A DNA stretch of 64,000 bases from Coprococcus_C sp934318045 (GCA_934318045.1 CAKREY010000004.1:1-64000), one strand, 5' to 3'; counted from the first letter of the stretch, positions 34,659-44,500 are shown. A program made the numbers and translations. Notes: generated by a model from the sequence alone, not told the origin.

Positions 34659-35390
34659 CTACAATCCAAATATATATTTATTCTCTTCAAGTTCCAGAAT
34701 TGCCTTTAAAAAGTAAAAGTCTTCCGGCGTCGTGATTTTGATATTCGCTCCCTGATCCTTTACAAGATGCACCTTTTGTCCTGTCTGCGCATATACCATA
34801 GCGGCATCCAGAAGCGGCATTCCATTTTCCTCCATTGTTGGCAAGTTATGATAAGCTTCCTGGATTGCCCCCAGTCGAAATGTCTGTGGTGCCGTCATAG
34901 AATACGTATCCGCCCGTTCTTTAAATTCTGACATTCCAATATCTTCATTTTTTGTAATAACTACGGATTCTGTCACAGGACGAACAGTAATTGCGCATCC
35001 ATACTGTTTTGCCACCCGGATATTCTCACGTATTGTTGTCTCGCTGACAAGCGGTCGAACTCCATCATGAATAGTCACAATATCGTCTGCCTGTCCCCCA
35101 AGCCCCGCAACACCATCCAATCCTCTTTCTAAGCTGCTCTGTCGGTCACTTCCGCCAACTACAATTTTTGAAACCTTACGAATCTGATATAGATCTATCA
35201 ACCGTTGCATTTCGTCAATATAACCACCATGACATACTACAACCACCTGATTGATATCTTCACACTGTTCAAACTTTTCCAGTGTATAAATAATAATAGG
35301 TTTTCCCATCAATTTCAGAAACTGTTTTGGTAATCCGCCATTTCTCATACGTTGTCCTACTCCAGCCGCCAGTATAATTGCATAGTTCAA
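34659..35390 (-). CDS. IspD/TarI-like cytidylyltransferase
   Basis: A 243-aa MobA-like NTP transferase of the IspD/TarI/Bcs1 family. Motifs: AIILAAGVGQRMRNGGLPKQFL at the N-terminus, VTIHDGVRPLV and NIKITTPEDF. In this gene context (CDP-glycerol transferase, LicD) it is more likely a ribitol/glycerol-phosphate cytidylyltransferase than the isoprenoid enzyme, although a housekeeping IspD cannot be excluded from sequence alone. The start is a TTG at 35390 with GGAGG eight bases upstream; ATGs further upstream would run through the ribosome site. The gene follows a leader with an intrinsic terminator. Confidence 0.8.
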   Translation of the reverse strand: MNYAIILAAGVGQRMRNGGLPKQFLKLMGKPIIIYTLEKFEQCEDINQVVVVCHGGYIDEMQRLIDLYQIRKVSKIVVGGSDRQSSLERGLDGVAGLGGQADDIVTIHDGVRPLVSETTIRENIRVAKQYGCAITVRPVTESVVITKNEDIGMSEFKERADTYSMTAPQTFRLGAIQEAYHNLPTMEENGMPLLDAAMVYAQTGQKVHLVKDQGANIKITTPEDFYFLKAILELEENKYIFGL

Positions 35391-35417
35391 ACCACATACC
35401 TCCATCCTATATATGAA

Positions 35418-35447
35418 CAAAAACCCCCGCATAATTCTATGCGAGGG
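35418..35447 (-). terminator. Intrinsic terminator in the leader of the long glycan operon
   Basis: On the minus strand CCCTCGCATA-GAAT-TATGCGGGGG forms a strong stem followed by five T and a G. It ends either a small RNA or a leader that must be read through to express the TarI/IspD-like gene 28 bases downstream; no promoter is visible between them. Confidence 0.85.
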
Positions 35448-35532
35448 TCTACTGTTTTCCTAACTTCTTCTGTATCCGCGACTCCGTTCGCACAAGAGCA
35501 AATTCCGTTTTGCTCACATTATACGTAATACG
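35419..35532 (-). ncRNA. Candidate small RNA or leader with two ACGGAR hexaloop hairpins
   Basis: From the -10-like TATAAT at 35539-35544 (minus strand) a transcript of about 115 bases would reach the terminator at 35418-35447. It contains two hairpins: GAGCAAA / TTTGCTC with loop ACGGAA (35496-35515) and GCGA / TCGC with loop ACGGAG (35478-35491). Hexaloops of the form ANGGAN are the known preferred targets of CsrA/RsmE. A further AGGAAA lies between the second hairpin and the terminator. It may be a CsrA-binding small RNA, a CsrA- or antiterminator-controlled leader of the long operon, or neither. The -35 is weak. Confidence 0.5.
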
Positions 35533-35628
35533 TCATATATTATATCGGATATCGCTATTAAAATATTTAGTTATTTTCAACAATTCCAATCGTTTTACAC
35601 CAGTTCCGATGCACGTTCCGTTAATCGA

Positions 35629-36366
35629 TTACAGATACACTTCTGGTTCGTTCAATATAATATCCGTAATCCCCTGTTCCTCTAATGGTTTAAAATCCAG
35701 TCTGGTTCCCGTCGGCTTCTCCGGATACAGATGTCCGGACATCCATGCACGAACTGTAATTCCTTTCAATTCTTCTTTCGGAACATCGATTCCTCTCCAG
35801 AACGGATGCACCGCCACCGCTTTACACCCGCCTTTGATCTTATACAGGCAATCGGATACATGCACATCCAGGATTCCAAGCTCTGCTTCCGGATCAATCC
35901 CCGATAATTTCTCCAATGATTTTGCATAGAATGTAGAATACACGATATGCTTCTGCAATCCTCTTTTGTGGATCAAGTCCACTATCTTCTCTTCCATGCC
36001 CGGATATGGATATACGGAGTTCTTCAATTCAATATTTAACTTGAATGCGGCATCCTCGCGCACTTTATCCTGAATCAGCTCCAATAGTTCTTCGATACAA
36101 GGGATCTGTTCGTTCTTTCCATCTCCGGCATCAATGTGCAAATGCCTTAATTCCTCATACGTATAATCCTGCAGGAATCCAGTGCTATCTGTTGTGCGGT
36201 CTACCCTCTCATCATGGAAAACCATCAGATGTCCATCCTTCGACAACTGAATATCCGTCTCGATTCCCGAAAGCCCAGGAATTGCACACGCCTTCTCAAA
36301 AGCCGTCATCGTATTCTCCGGGTAGTTCTGACTACAGCCTCTATGTGCCCATATCTTCATCATCAT
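35629..36366 (-). CDS. Glycerophosphodiester phosphodiesterase
   Basis: A GDPD-family TIM-barrel enzyme of about 245 aa that hydrolyses glycerophosphodiesters to glycerol-3-phosphate and an alcohol. Diagnostic motifs: IWAHRGCSQNYPENTMTAF with the catalytic HRG, then ETDIQLSKDGHLMVFHDERVDRTT. No signal peptide, so it is cytosolic. In a locus with CDP-glycerol transferases it could recycle or supply glycerol phosphate. The true start is uncertain; the run of three ATGs at 36360-36366 directly before KIWAHRG is most consistent with the family, and the long upstream extension overlaps the divergent gene. Confidence 0.85.
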   Translation of the reverse strand: MMMKIWAHRGCSQNYPENTMTAFEKACAIPGLSGIETDIQLSKDGHLMVFHDERVDRTTDSTGFLQDYTYEELRHLHIDAGDGKNEQIPCIEELLELIQDKVREDAAFKLNIELKNSVYPYPGMEEKIVDLIHKRGLQKHIVYSTFYAKSLEKLSGIDPEAELGILDVHVSDCLYKIKGGCKAVAVHPFWRGIDVPKEELKGITVRAWMSGHLYPEKPTGTRLDFKPLEEQGITDIILNEPEVYL

Positions 36367-36465
36367 TTTCTCAAAAAGTCCTTTCATATTCATTCTTTTT
36401 TCTTTATAAAAAAATATCTTTATGTTATTATAAATCAAATACTTCTTGTAAGAAAGGCGAAAATC

Positions 36466-37755
36466 ATGGATTGTACCAAAAAACCGCTTATCACATTTGC
36501 CATGTGTACTCATAATGACACATCACTTCTTGCATATTCCATCGAATCACTTCTTCATCAGGATTTTAAGGATTGGGAACTTCTTGTTTTAGATAATAGT
36601 ACAACCAGTGAAGAGCCTTGGCGCATTCTATCGAACTATGCGAATTACGATTCGCGAATCAAAATCTCCCGAAGCGAAGAAAATGTTGGCTGGGCAAAAG
36701 GAATGTCCCTGATATTAGAAAAAGCCTCCGGTAAATATGCCACCTTTTTAGCCGCGGATGATTTCATCGAAGAAGATGCATTATCCGGACTCGCAAAAGT
36801 CATGACGGAATCTGCTCCGGATATTATCTGGGTTGGCTACCGGTCCTGTGTGTTTGAAGACCAGAAGCTTTTTGAAGTGGCTCGCAGCATACCGGAATAC
36901 CGGATATATGCGAACGCCCACCGCAGCGCATCTATTGCAGAACTTATGCAGACCGTATATTACAATTCGTTGTTCCATTATATGAATGTCGATTTTTTGA
37001 AGAAGAACCACATTGATTTCTTCTCACCATACTATTCAGATTGCGGCAGCATGACAGTTGCCATGTGCAAAGCAACGCATATGATTACCTATCCGGGAAT
37101 CATATATAACCTTGTATTGAACACATCACAAACTGCCGGACACTATGTCATGGATAGTTACAAAACCATGTTTGCCGTACAATGGGAAGCAATTTCCGAG
37201 ATACACGTCAAGGAACACGCTTCTTATAAGTCCCGAAACTATATAGCAGAACGTATCGGGCGCAACTACTTTGCCAATCTCGGTCATCTGTGTTCCAGAC
37301 GCTGCCGAAATCGTTATATGAATAATATATCCATCACAATGAACGAATTAGCGAGTCAGCTCATTGAAGCGCTCAGCAACACCAGCCTCCAGAACCTCCA
37401 CTACTATATGGGGGAAGCTGCCGATGAATCATTGCTTTCTCAACTGCAGCTCTTGGAATTCAGCCCGGAAGATATCGCAGATACCGATATTCAGACATAT
37501 GTATACCATTCTTTTGCCTGGATTGCACCTGTTATCTTACTTACTCAAGCCCAGAAAAAGAAGAATGTTACGATTGAAGAAACATTATCCTATCTTTTAG
37601 ATTTTCTATTGAGAGATGAGAACAAAAGCTGTATGGGGTTTGGATATATGTCAAAGCTGATAGAACAGTGCAGTGATGCGTATATTGAGGCTCACGCCAA
37701 TTCTATCCAACAGATTATCGACAAATATAACCAATACACAAACGCCCTGCATTAA
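36466..37755 (+). CDS. GT2 glycosyltransferase with long C-terminal helical region
   Basis: A 429-aa protein. The GT-A domain begins ITFAMCTHNDTSLLAYSIES and contains VLDNSTTSEEP and AADDFIEE (metal site). The last ~200 residues are helical and not recognised. It is one of the few plus-strand genes in the locus. The start is the ATG at 36466 (AAAGGCG ribosome site); the frame extends further upstream but overlaps the divergent GDPD gene. It ends at a clear terminator. Confidence 0.83.
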   Translation: MDCTKKPLITFAMCTHNDTSLLAYSIESLLHQDFKDWELLVLDNSTTSEEPWRILSNYANYDSRIKISRSEENVGWAKGMSLILEKASGKYATFLAADDFIEEDALSGLAKVMTESAPDIIWVGYRSCVFEDQKLFEVARSIPEYRIYANAHRSASIAELMQTVYYNSLFHYMNVDFLKKNHIDFFSPYYSDCGSMTVAMCKATHMITYPGIIYNLVLNTSQTAGHYVMDSYKTMFAVQWEAISEIHVKEHASYKSRNYIAERIGRNYFANLGHLCSRRCRNRYMNNISITMNELASQLIEALSNTSLQNLHYYMGEAADESLLSQLQLLEFSPEDIADTDIQTYVYHSFAWIAPVILLTQAQKKKNVTIEETLSYLLDFLLRDENKSCMGFGYMSKLIEQCSDAYIEAHANSIQQIIDKYNQYTNALH

Positions 37756-37780
37756 TATACAGGGCGTTTCTATTTTATTC
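37740..37780 (+). terminator. Intrinsic terminator of the plus-strand GT2 gene
   Basis: AACGCCCTG (37741-37749) and CAGGGCGTT (37760-37768) form a nine-base stem spanning the stop codon, followed by TCTATTTTATT. Confidence 0.8.
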
Positions 37781-37783
37781 TGA

Positions 37784-39127
37784 CTATTCTATTTTCCGTC
37801 CCTGTTCCATCAGGAATTTCTCCATCATATCTGCCATAAAGATTGATTCCTCTGCCGTCAGCTTGAAGTTGCTGCTTTCATTCCCACGAAGCTTCGTCAG
37901 GAAATCGCTGATCTCGTAGCGGAGTCCATCTCCCAGATACATATCTGAATACTTTTGTACATGGGATGCATCCTCATAATGTACCTCGAAATATGACGTT
38001 TTCCACCACGGGGCTTCTGCCACGATATATCCTCTGGTTCCCGAGATCAGCAATCGTCCTTCGGACTTTACGCCCAGACCACATGTAAGTGTCGCCAGTG
38101 CATGTGGATAGGTAAAACTCAACTTTGTAAATACATCCAATCCATTCTCGCCACGTAAGCTCTCAAAACGATAATTCGTATATGCTTCTCCTAATAGTTT
38201 TAACACAGGAAGCATAATATAACTACCAAGCTCCGTGAAACTTCCGCCATACACCGTGTCTGTCAATTCTCTTGTGTCAGGTTTCTCCAGTTTCGTAAAG
38301 CAGGCTTCAATATTCCGGATCGCGCCGATACTTCCACTGGCAGCGATTCCAAGCAGCTTATGAAATCCGGGACAATACGCCGTCTTTACCCCTTCGAACA
38401 GGATCAGTCCCTTTTCTTTTGCAAGCGCAAAAAGCTCCTCTGCCTGCTGCCTTTTCAGCACCATCGGTTTCTCACAGATCACATGTTTTTCATGCAAGAG
38501 CGCATCTTTGATATATGCATAATGTGTCTCATGTGGTGTGGCAATATAGACAACATCGACATTCTCATAGAACGAAGCAAGATCTGTATAACCATTGATC
38601 TGCCATTGATCCGCGAACGCGCGCATACTCTCCTCATGCGGATTATACACACCCTGTATACTCACACCACTTACCAGCTTTGATTCGACAACAAAGCGTG
38701 AAGCAATCCGCCCGGTTCCGATGATGCCGATCCGCTGGATATGGCTGTTCTCCTGCCGGAGCATCGTACTCGAGATATCTTTCGTACGATCCAGATACAC
38801 AACCTTGCAGTAATCCTTCAGATAGTCAAAGCTTCCCACCCAGTCTGAACCAACCGTAAATATATCAATATTATATTTCTTGATATCCGTAAATTTCTGA
38901 CCCGGTGCCTCTTCTATGATAATCTCATCTGCAAACCCGGATTTTCTCACATTCTCTATCCGGGTCACCAGAGAATCCACTACATTTAATTTTCCTCGTG
39001 CCTTGTCATATTCCTCGGTTGTCACCCCGACGATCAGATAGTCCCCCAACGCTTTTGCACGTTGCAACAGCCGGTAATGTCCCTCATGGAACAGATCAAA
39101 GGTTCCGTATGTAATTACTTTTGTCAT
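37784..39127 (-). CDS. TagD-like cytidylyltransferase fused to Gfo/Idh/MocA oxidoreductase
   Basis: A 447-aa fusion. Residues 1-130 are a glycerol-3-phosphate-cytidylyltransferase-like domain (KVITYGTFDLFHEGHYRLLQRA; ISSTMLRQ). Residues of about 140-447 form an NAD(P)-dependent oxidoreductase (RIGIIGTGRIASRFV, YIATPHETHYAYIKDAL, HVICEKPMVL with the EKP motif). The pair resembles TarI-TarJ logic, where a reduced polyol phosphate is made and activated with CTP, but with different protein families. It probably makes a CDP-activated polyol for the glycerophosphotransferases here. The start is the ATG at 39127 with GAGGAG upstream. Confidence 0.88.
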   Translation of the reverse strand: MTKVITYGTFDLFHEGHYRLLQRAKALGDYLIVGVTTEEYDKARGKLNVVDSLVTRIENVRKSGFADEIIIEEAPGQKFTDIKKYNIDIFTVGSDWVGSFDYLKDYCKVVYLDRTKDISSTMLRQENSHIQRIGIIGTGRIASRFVVESKLVSGVSIQGVYNPHEESMRAFADQWQINGYTDLASFYENVDVVYIATPHETHYAYIKDALLHEKHVICEKPMVLKRQQAEELFALAKEKGLILFEGVKTAYCPGFHKLLGIAASGSIGAIRNIEACFTKLEKPDTRELTDTVYGGSFTELGSYIMLPVLKLLGEAYTNYRFESLRGENGLDVFTKLSFTYPHALATLTCGLGVKSEGRLLISGTRGYIVAEAPWWKTSYFEVHYEDASHVQKYSDMYLGDGLRYEISDFLTKLRGNESSNFKLTAEESIFMADMMEKFLMEQGRKIE

Positions 39128-39166
39128 ATGCCTTCTCCTCTGCATACACAGTTTTTATATATGCTT

Positions 39167-42100
39167 CTACTCACACAACTCATCCATCATAGACGCATGA
39201 ATCTTCTGTCCACTCCTGCCATCCGCATACATCGCAATCTCACCATATGCTTCCAGACATGCCTGTCGGTCGAACGAATCTCCTGCACCCTGATTCTCCA
39301 GCATCTGCGGCAGACTGCAAATCGCGCGTTCCTCACAGCCATACCGAACCCATTTGGATAACTTCGCATATCCCGGTGCATGCAGCCATACATCCGATTG
39401 TTCATAAGCGATAGCCTCTTCTTCTACACTACCATCGAGAAGATTCAAACGATACAGTTTTCTCATAGGTTCATGATAGAATAAAGCGTGCACTTCGTCA
39501 AGTTTTCGCACAAATCCGCCATTTCCGCCAGACATGCAATAGCTCTGATCTTCCCGGAATGTAAGGTCTAACTCCGTATGAAATGGTTTTACTTCGCCTG
39601 TTTCTGTATCAATACACACAAATTGGTTTCCCAAGACCGGTGCCAGCACAACCTGCTTTTCTCTGCGTGTCATACTTCCAAATGCGCGTTCCATGCACGT
39701 CTTGCCTGTTGGATACTGATTGCAGACAAATCCCGGCACACGACAGTTATAGGTAACTGTCTCTCCTGTCATCGGATTCCACTGTACGACATTCGTTCCT
39801 GTATACGGAAACATCCATATCGTATCGCCATCCAACTGCAGCGCACAGGCTCCTCGATAGTATCTTGCATCGACTGACAATACCTGCAATTCCAACGTCT
39901 CACACTCGATTGCAACAACCCGGTTATCAGCCGGATTCGCCAACATCAGATATCCGTTCCAGATTCCGTTGCCGCCGACCCGGTCTGCCCCTGCATGGTT
40001 TGATACAAGGAATTCCTGACAGCCATCGACATAGTCGATTGCCTGCGTATCCATATCAAACCGAACAATATACGGGTATTTATATGGAATTAAGAATGCA
40101 TAGTTTCCTTCAAACCATACATTTGCAAATGCGCCCGGCTGACTGATTTTCTGTTCTAATTTGATCCGTGTAATATTTCGGTTGTCATCCATTGCCAGAA
40201 TCTCCTGTGCATTCGCAGGGAATACATATACATACCTCCCATGCTCAACCGCCATCCGATAATAACCACCCGAAGAGTATTCCGAAAGCTTGCAATAGAA
40301 TCGATAGCCGCCAGCCTCCAGATGATACAACTGATTGCCCGGTGTAACCTTCCATGCATCCTGTCCCTGTGGATGATATGGTGTAATCATCTCCTTGCTC
40401 CAATCTTCGTCCATCGGTTCTCTGTGAATATAATTATCAAGCAGATACACCGGTTTCCCTGCGATTCCGAAGAGGGCAGTCACGGAAGTTCCTGCATCTC
40501 CGATATAGCAATCGCTCACCGCAATCGTCTTCTCTATATCCGGTGTCGTATCATAGATTCCCCAACCCGCTGTCAGGAAATCCTGTTTCAACCGCTCATA
40601 TTCCTCTTTGTACTGGCTTCTTGCTGTCGTAAATGTCTCATCCAGAAGCGGATGCGGACGCCATAACAAACAGGCATCCTTCCTTCCTGCAAAGCAATCA
40701 AATACATACCGAAGTTTCTTCAGAAACGCATCTGTATCTGCCAGCATACCGCCTAGACTGGTGTTGAAGAAATACACGGTTTTTCCATTCATCTTGTCCT
40801 TCCAGTCTTCGGTCACTTCCGGTGGATTCTCACACAGCTTCACAACCCGATCAAACTTCGGAGACCCAAGTGCCAGAAGCTTCTCCCTTGGGATACATGC
40901 ATCGAAATAATCCTTATGTCCCTCTGCCTGCACAATAATATAATCCGCTGACAGATATGCCTTGCACAGTGACTGTGCCTCACTCATCCCACCCGAGGTT
41001 GCATAATACGGCACATATACCAGTTTGTCGGTATATGCCTTTAATCTCGCAGAATAATAATCCGGATCGATACTTGTCACATGATTCCCATCATCATACG
41101 GATTATGTATGTAAATAATATCTGCATTTCGACTCGCCAGATCAAAATCTCGATAATCCGTAACCGGCACATACTCCGGGAACTGTGTGCCTTCGTAATG
41201 ATAGGTTGTGAGTCTTCCGTGCGAATCCTTGTCATAATACGGAATCGGTACGACATAACATTCACACCGGGAATCTTCCTTTGCTGCCAGCCAGATGCTT
41301 TCCAGACTGTCCCACATACTTACTTTGTATGGAAGAAAGACAATTACCTTTTTCCCCGATTGCCCATAATTCCACGAACGGTCTCTATACAGGCATTTTG
41401 TAAAATAAGAAAGATTTATCACATCATCCTCTTTGACCGCTTCCGGACACAGCCCTATTTTCCCTATGTGAAGTGCACCGTCCAGATAATCCGTCAACAT
41501 ATTCCCGTCGAATACGCACGTATATTCTGTTCGGCTTGCGCCATCTTGAATCACAAACTTTTCGGTCGCCATGTCATGTCCGGTATAGGCATCTTCACGC
41601 ATTTTTTTTGAATAGCTATAACGCACCGGCTCTGTATAACATGTCATATCCTCTAAATCAAAAACTATCGTATCGCAATTATTCCCCTGTAACACAAGCT
41701 TTCCGTCGATGATATTCGCATCGGAAGGTCCCCACTCTTCGTACGTACATTCCTGTGGCATCGGATATTCCACAACATCCTGTCCGTCCCAGCGCAATAA
41801 TGCATCCTGTCTCAATGGCGCAAAATAAAAATATGTTCCGTCCCATGTACAAGCGCTGATCGGTTTTGCTATATCGCTAATCCAGATCCACGCATATGCT
41901 TCTGTCTTCAGATCAAACTTTAAGATGCATCCGGAAAAAATCGCGGGAATATACAGAACATCACCCACTCTTGTACAGTTCCCGGCGAGCTGGCAGTTTT
42001 CGTTCTCTGATATCTGTCTGAAATCACGATAGACATTTTCGAGATACCGCACTTCATAGTCTGTGCAATCCAGATTGATAACTACAACACACTTATAACA

Positions 42101-44500
42101 ATCCGGGAACAAAAATAACCGGTCTTCATAAATCACAGATTTGCTAAACTTATAATTCTGCTCCTGATTTCTGATTTCTATTTTTTTCCATGTTCCGTCT
42201 GCAATCTCATACACCCAAAGTGTTTTTGCGATTGATGGGATCAGTATCAACCTGCCTTTATAGTATTCTAACTCCATGAAAAGTCCTGTTTGATTCATCT
42301 GTTCTTCCGGAACGCTGCTGATTACCGCGATGGAGCCGTCCCGTATATTCATAGAACAAAGCAGATTCATCTCATCCGGAAGGAAATACATGATGTCATC
42401 TACGATTTCATATGCCCGGATATGGAACGGATAATTTCCCTCTATATCTTTCTTTATCTCTAGACATGGATTTCCAAAATAATCCCTTCTCTCACCTATT
42501 TTCTGAAGCATGACAGGTTTTCCAAGCGTCTCAGCATACCGTGACACATACCCCGCGTCCCCGTAATACGCATCTGCGATTGCAACCTGTTCCTGATAAG
42601 GCAGCTCTTCCTCATAGATTCCCCATCCATCTGACCTGTATCGATCAACGATTGCCTTATATATTGTATATATTTCCGGCTTCAATGCAGCTAACACATC
42701 TTCTGTGACAGAATTATGTCTCCACATAAATGTCATATACTCCGCCTGTTTTTCAAAAAATGCAAGCACCTGCTCTACCTTCTCTAACGCTTTCTCTGTT
42801 TCCTGAAGCAGAGAGACTGCAGAAATATCGTATAACACAACCGGTTTCTTTTTATCCGCTGCGTCTTCAAGCAGAATTCTTGTTTTACTTGCTGATTTTT
42901 TATATATAGATTCCGTATCTTCTTTGCTTGCAGGTATCTTACGTACAATGATTTTTTCTTCCCATATATGCCGGGTATCTTCACCAGCAAACTCTGTCAA
43001 TTTCTTGATATAGGCACCTTTTGTCTGCCGGGAAGGCAGCCACACCTCATCCGCAAGTACTACGCCCGGAACCGTGCAGAAATAATCCATTGTCTGATAC
43101 ATCTTTCCATCATCTGTATCACAATTATGCATCGTAAACCACGGAATATAGACAAGCTTGTCCGTGAATTTCTTCAGATTTCTCGTATAGAAAAACGGAT
43201 GCACACTTGTCGTATAATTGCATTCATCATACGGATTCTGCGTATAGATGACATCCGGAAGCTTATGCTCAAAATCATATGCATCATATGGTGTCACCTC
43301 CACATAATCCGGCAAAAGTCCGCTTTCATCATGCATTTCACCTAATCCGCCCAAGGCAGACTTCTCATAATATGGCGGCAGAATAACCGTAACATGACAC
43401 GTTTTATCTGCTCTTTCCTGTTTCCACAACGATTCGATATTTTTCCACGTGCTTGCACGATATGGGAGAATCAGAACTTCCCTTTGTATCTGTACCTGTA
43501 CGTTCCTATCATAGGTTATAATTTCTCTTTCGCCCCTTTTTCCACAATCCGGACGCACAACCGGATTCAGATCATTCGAATCAAATACATACTCAAACGG
43601 ATACTCCGACGCTGTTTCTTTCACCTGGGATACCTGACCTTCAAAGCATGGATAATCATGCGATGCACCGCCCTTAACAATCCTCATATAATCGCTATAT
43701 TCAACCTCGAGCATCCGATTGTATTCCGCTGATATCCACAAATCCATCCCTTCATACTTCACTTTGATCGCATTTTGAAAACATGACAGCGGATAACATT
43801 TCGAACCATCCTTGCCCCACATATACGCAAGCATTACCTTGTCCGCGCAATCCCCCGGTCCATATAGCGCGCATGCTCCTTCAATTGCCTGTAACAGTTG
43901 TTGGGTCAGTTCCCCATCTCGGTTGAATTTCACCCCTGCCATCTCTTCTAATGGCTCTAACACTGTATTTAACTCCTCACGATCCAGTGCTTCATCTCGC
44001 AAAACACTCCAGGCTCCAAGCATCGCCTGCAGCAATTTCTTATGTGCTGCCTGTTCTTCCTTTGTCGGAGCCATATAATCAATCGGGAAAATATCGATGC
44101 CGGTAGCAATGTAGCATTGGTGATATTTACGCAAAAACTCATCCTCAAAGCATGGATTCATGCTGTTCACAACTCGCGTCAGCAAATCATCATATACATT
44201 ATGACAGCTTAAAACGGCGTAATTCTCCGGTAATTCTTTCTCTGCCACCTCCAGAAAACGCATATAATCATCCCGCAACATACAGATGTCAAAATCATCA
44301 TCCCACGGAATACATCCACCATGCCGCACGGCTCCAAGCAATGTTCCATAATCCGCAAACCACCGGATATTGTGTCTCTCACACACCTTGGCAACATCTG
44401 ACATTACTTCCAGATTGGCCGCCCAGACACGCTTCATCAACCCTGACACATAAAAGTCTTCCCTTATCTCATCGTCAAAATATTCATGTGAAAACTCCAT
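39167..44500 (-). CDS. Giant LicD - (glycerophosphotransferase-like + propeller-like) x2 protein
   Basis: A 1777-aa multidomain protein. Residues 1-270 are LicD-like nucleotidyl/phosphocholine transferase (YGTLLGAVRHGGCIPWDDDF; catalytic acidic cluster at 67-71). Then the same two-part unit appears twice. First comes a CDP-glycerol glycerophosphotransferase-like region (about 330-690 and 1030-1390; for example VLILPYRASTWKN / VIVFLPYKVSMWDS, DVIYTQNPYDECNYTTSVHP / DIIYIHNPYDDGNHVTSIDP, and YYGDAGYV / YIGDAGTS). It is followed by a beta-propeller-like region (about 700-1000 and 1400-1720, repeated W/F-x-G and VxFDL blades). No signal peptide or membrane helices, so the enzyme acts in the cytosol before export. 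It should transfer phosphopolyol or phosphocholine-like groups. It is the largest protein in the window and I know no characterised homologue with this order. Confidence 0.85.
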   Translation of the reverse strand: MEFSHEYFDDEIREDFYVSGLMKRVWAANLEVMSDVAKVCERHNIRWFADYGTLLGAVRHGGCIPWDDDFDICMLRDDYMRFLEVAEKELPENYAVLSCHNVYDDLLTRVVNSMNPCFEDEFLRKYHQCYIATGIDIFPIDYMAPTKEEQAAHKKLLQAMLGAWSVLRDEALDREELNTVLEPLEEMAGVKFNRDGELTQQLLQAIEGACALYGPGDCADKVMLAYMWGKDGSKCYPLSCFQNAIKVKYEGMDLWISAEYNRMLEVEYSDYMRIVKGGASHDYPCFEGQVSQVKETASEYPFEYVFDSNDLNPVVRPDCGKRGEREIITYDRNVQVQIQREVLILPYRASTWKNIESLWKQERADKTCHVTVILPPYYEKSALGGLGEMHDESGLLPDYVEVTPYDAYDFEHKLPDVIYTQNPYDECNYTTSVHPFFYTRNLKKFTDKLVYIPWFTMHNCDTDDGKMYQTMDYFCTVPGVVLADEVWLPSRQTKGAYIKKLTEFAGEDTRHIWEEKIIVRKIPASKEDTESIYKKSASKTRILLEDAADKKKPVVLYDISAVSLLQETEKALEKVEQVLAFFEKQAEYMTFMWRHNSVTEDVLAALKPEIYTIYKAIVDRYRSDGWGIYEEELPYQEQVAIADAYYGDAGYVSRYAETLGKPVMLQKIGERRDYFGNPCLEIKKDIEGNYPFHIRAYEIVDDIMYFLPDEMNLLCSMNIRDGSIAVISSVPEEQMNQTGLFMELEYYKGRLILIPSIAKTLWVYEIADGTWKKIEIRNQEQNYKFSKSVIYEDRLFLFPDCYKCVVVINLDCTDYEVRYLENVYRDFRQISENENCQLAGNCTRVGDVLYIPAIFSGCILKFDLKTEAYAWIWISDIAKPISACTWDGTYFYFAPLRQDALLRWDGQDVVEYPMPQECTYEEWGPSDANIIDGKLVLQGNNCDTIVFDLEDMTCYTEPVRYSYSKKMREDAYTGHDMATEKFVIQDGASRTEYTCVFDGNMLTDYLDGALHIGKIGLCPEAVKEDDVINLSYFTKCLYRDRSWNYGQSGKKVIVFLPYKVSMWDSLESIWLAAKEDSRCECYVVPIPYYDKDSHGRLTTYHYEGTQFPEYVPVTDYRDFDLASRNADIIYIHNPYDDGNHVTSIDPDYYSARLKAYTDKLVYVPYYATSGGMSEAQSLCKAYLSADYIIVQAEGHKDYFDACIPREKLLALGSPKFDRVVKLCENPPEVTEDWKDKMNGKTVYFFNTSLGGMLADTDAFLKKLRYVFDCFAGRKDACLLWRPHPLLDETFTTARSQYKEEYERLKQDFLTAGWGIYDTTPDIEKTIAVSDCYIGDAGTSVTALFGIAGKPVYLLDNYIHREPMDEDWSKEMITPYHPQGQDAWKVTPGNQLYHLEAGGYRFYCKLSEYSSGGYYRMAVEHGRYVYVFPANAQEILAMDDNRNITRIKLEQKISQPGAFANVWFEGNYAFLIPYKYPYIVRFDMDTQAIDYVDGCQEFLVSNHAGADRVGGNGIWNGYLMLANPADNRVVAIECETLELQVLSVDARYYRGACALQLDGDTIWMFPYTGTNVVQWNPMTGETVTYNCRVPGFVCNQYPTGKTCMERAFGSMTRREKQVVLAPVLGNQFVCIDTETGEVKPFHTELDLTFREDQSYCMSGGNGGFVRKLDEVHALFYHEPMRKLYRLNLLDGSVEEEAIAYEQSDVWLHAPGYAKLSKWVRYGCEERAICSLPQMLENQGAGDSFDRQACLEAYGEIAMYADGRSGQKIHASMMDELCE

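Noticed and set aside
34659..35390. Housekeeping IspD of the isoprenoid pathway
   Set aside because: Cannot be excluded from sequence, but linkage to polyol-phosphate transferase genes and a locus-specific leader makes a TarI-like role more likely; not claimed as IspD.
35478..35515. Guanidine-II (mini-ykkC) riboswitch, because two hairpins carry ACGG in the loop
   Set aside because: That class has ACGR tetraloops closed directly by the stem. Here the stems close around hexaloops (ACGGAA, ACGGAG) and the genes downstream are not guanidine transport or degradation genes.
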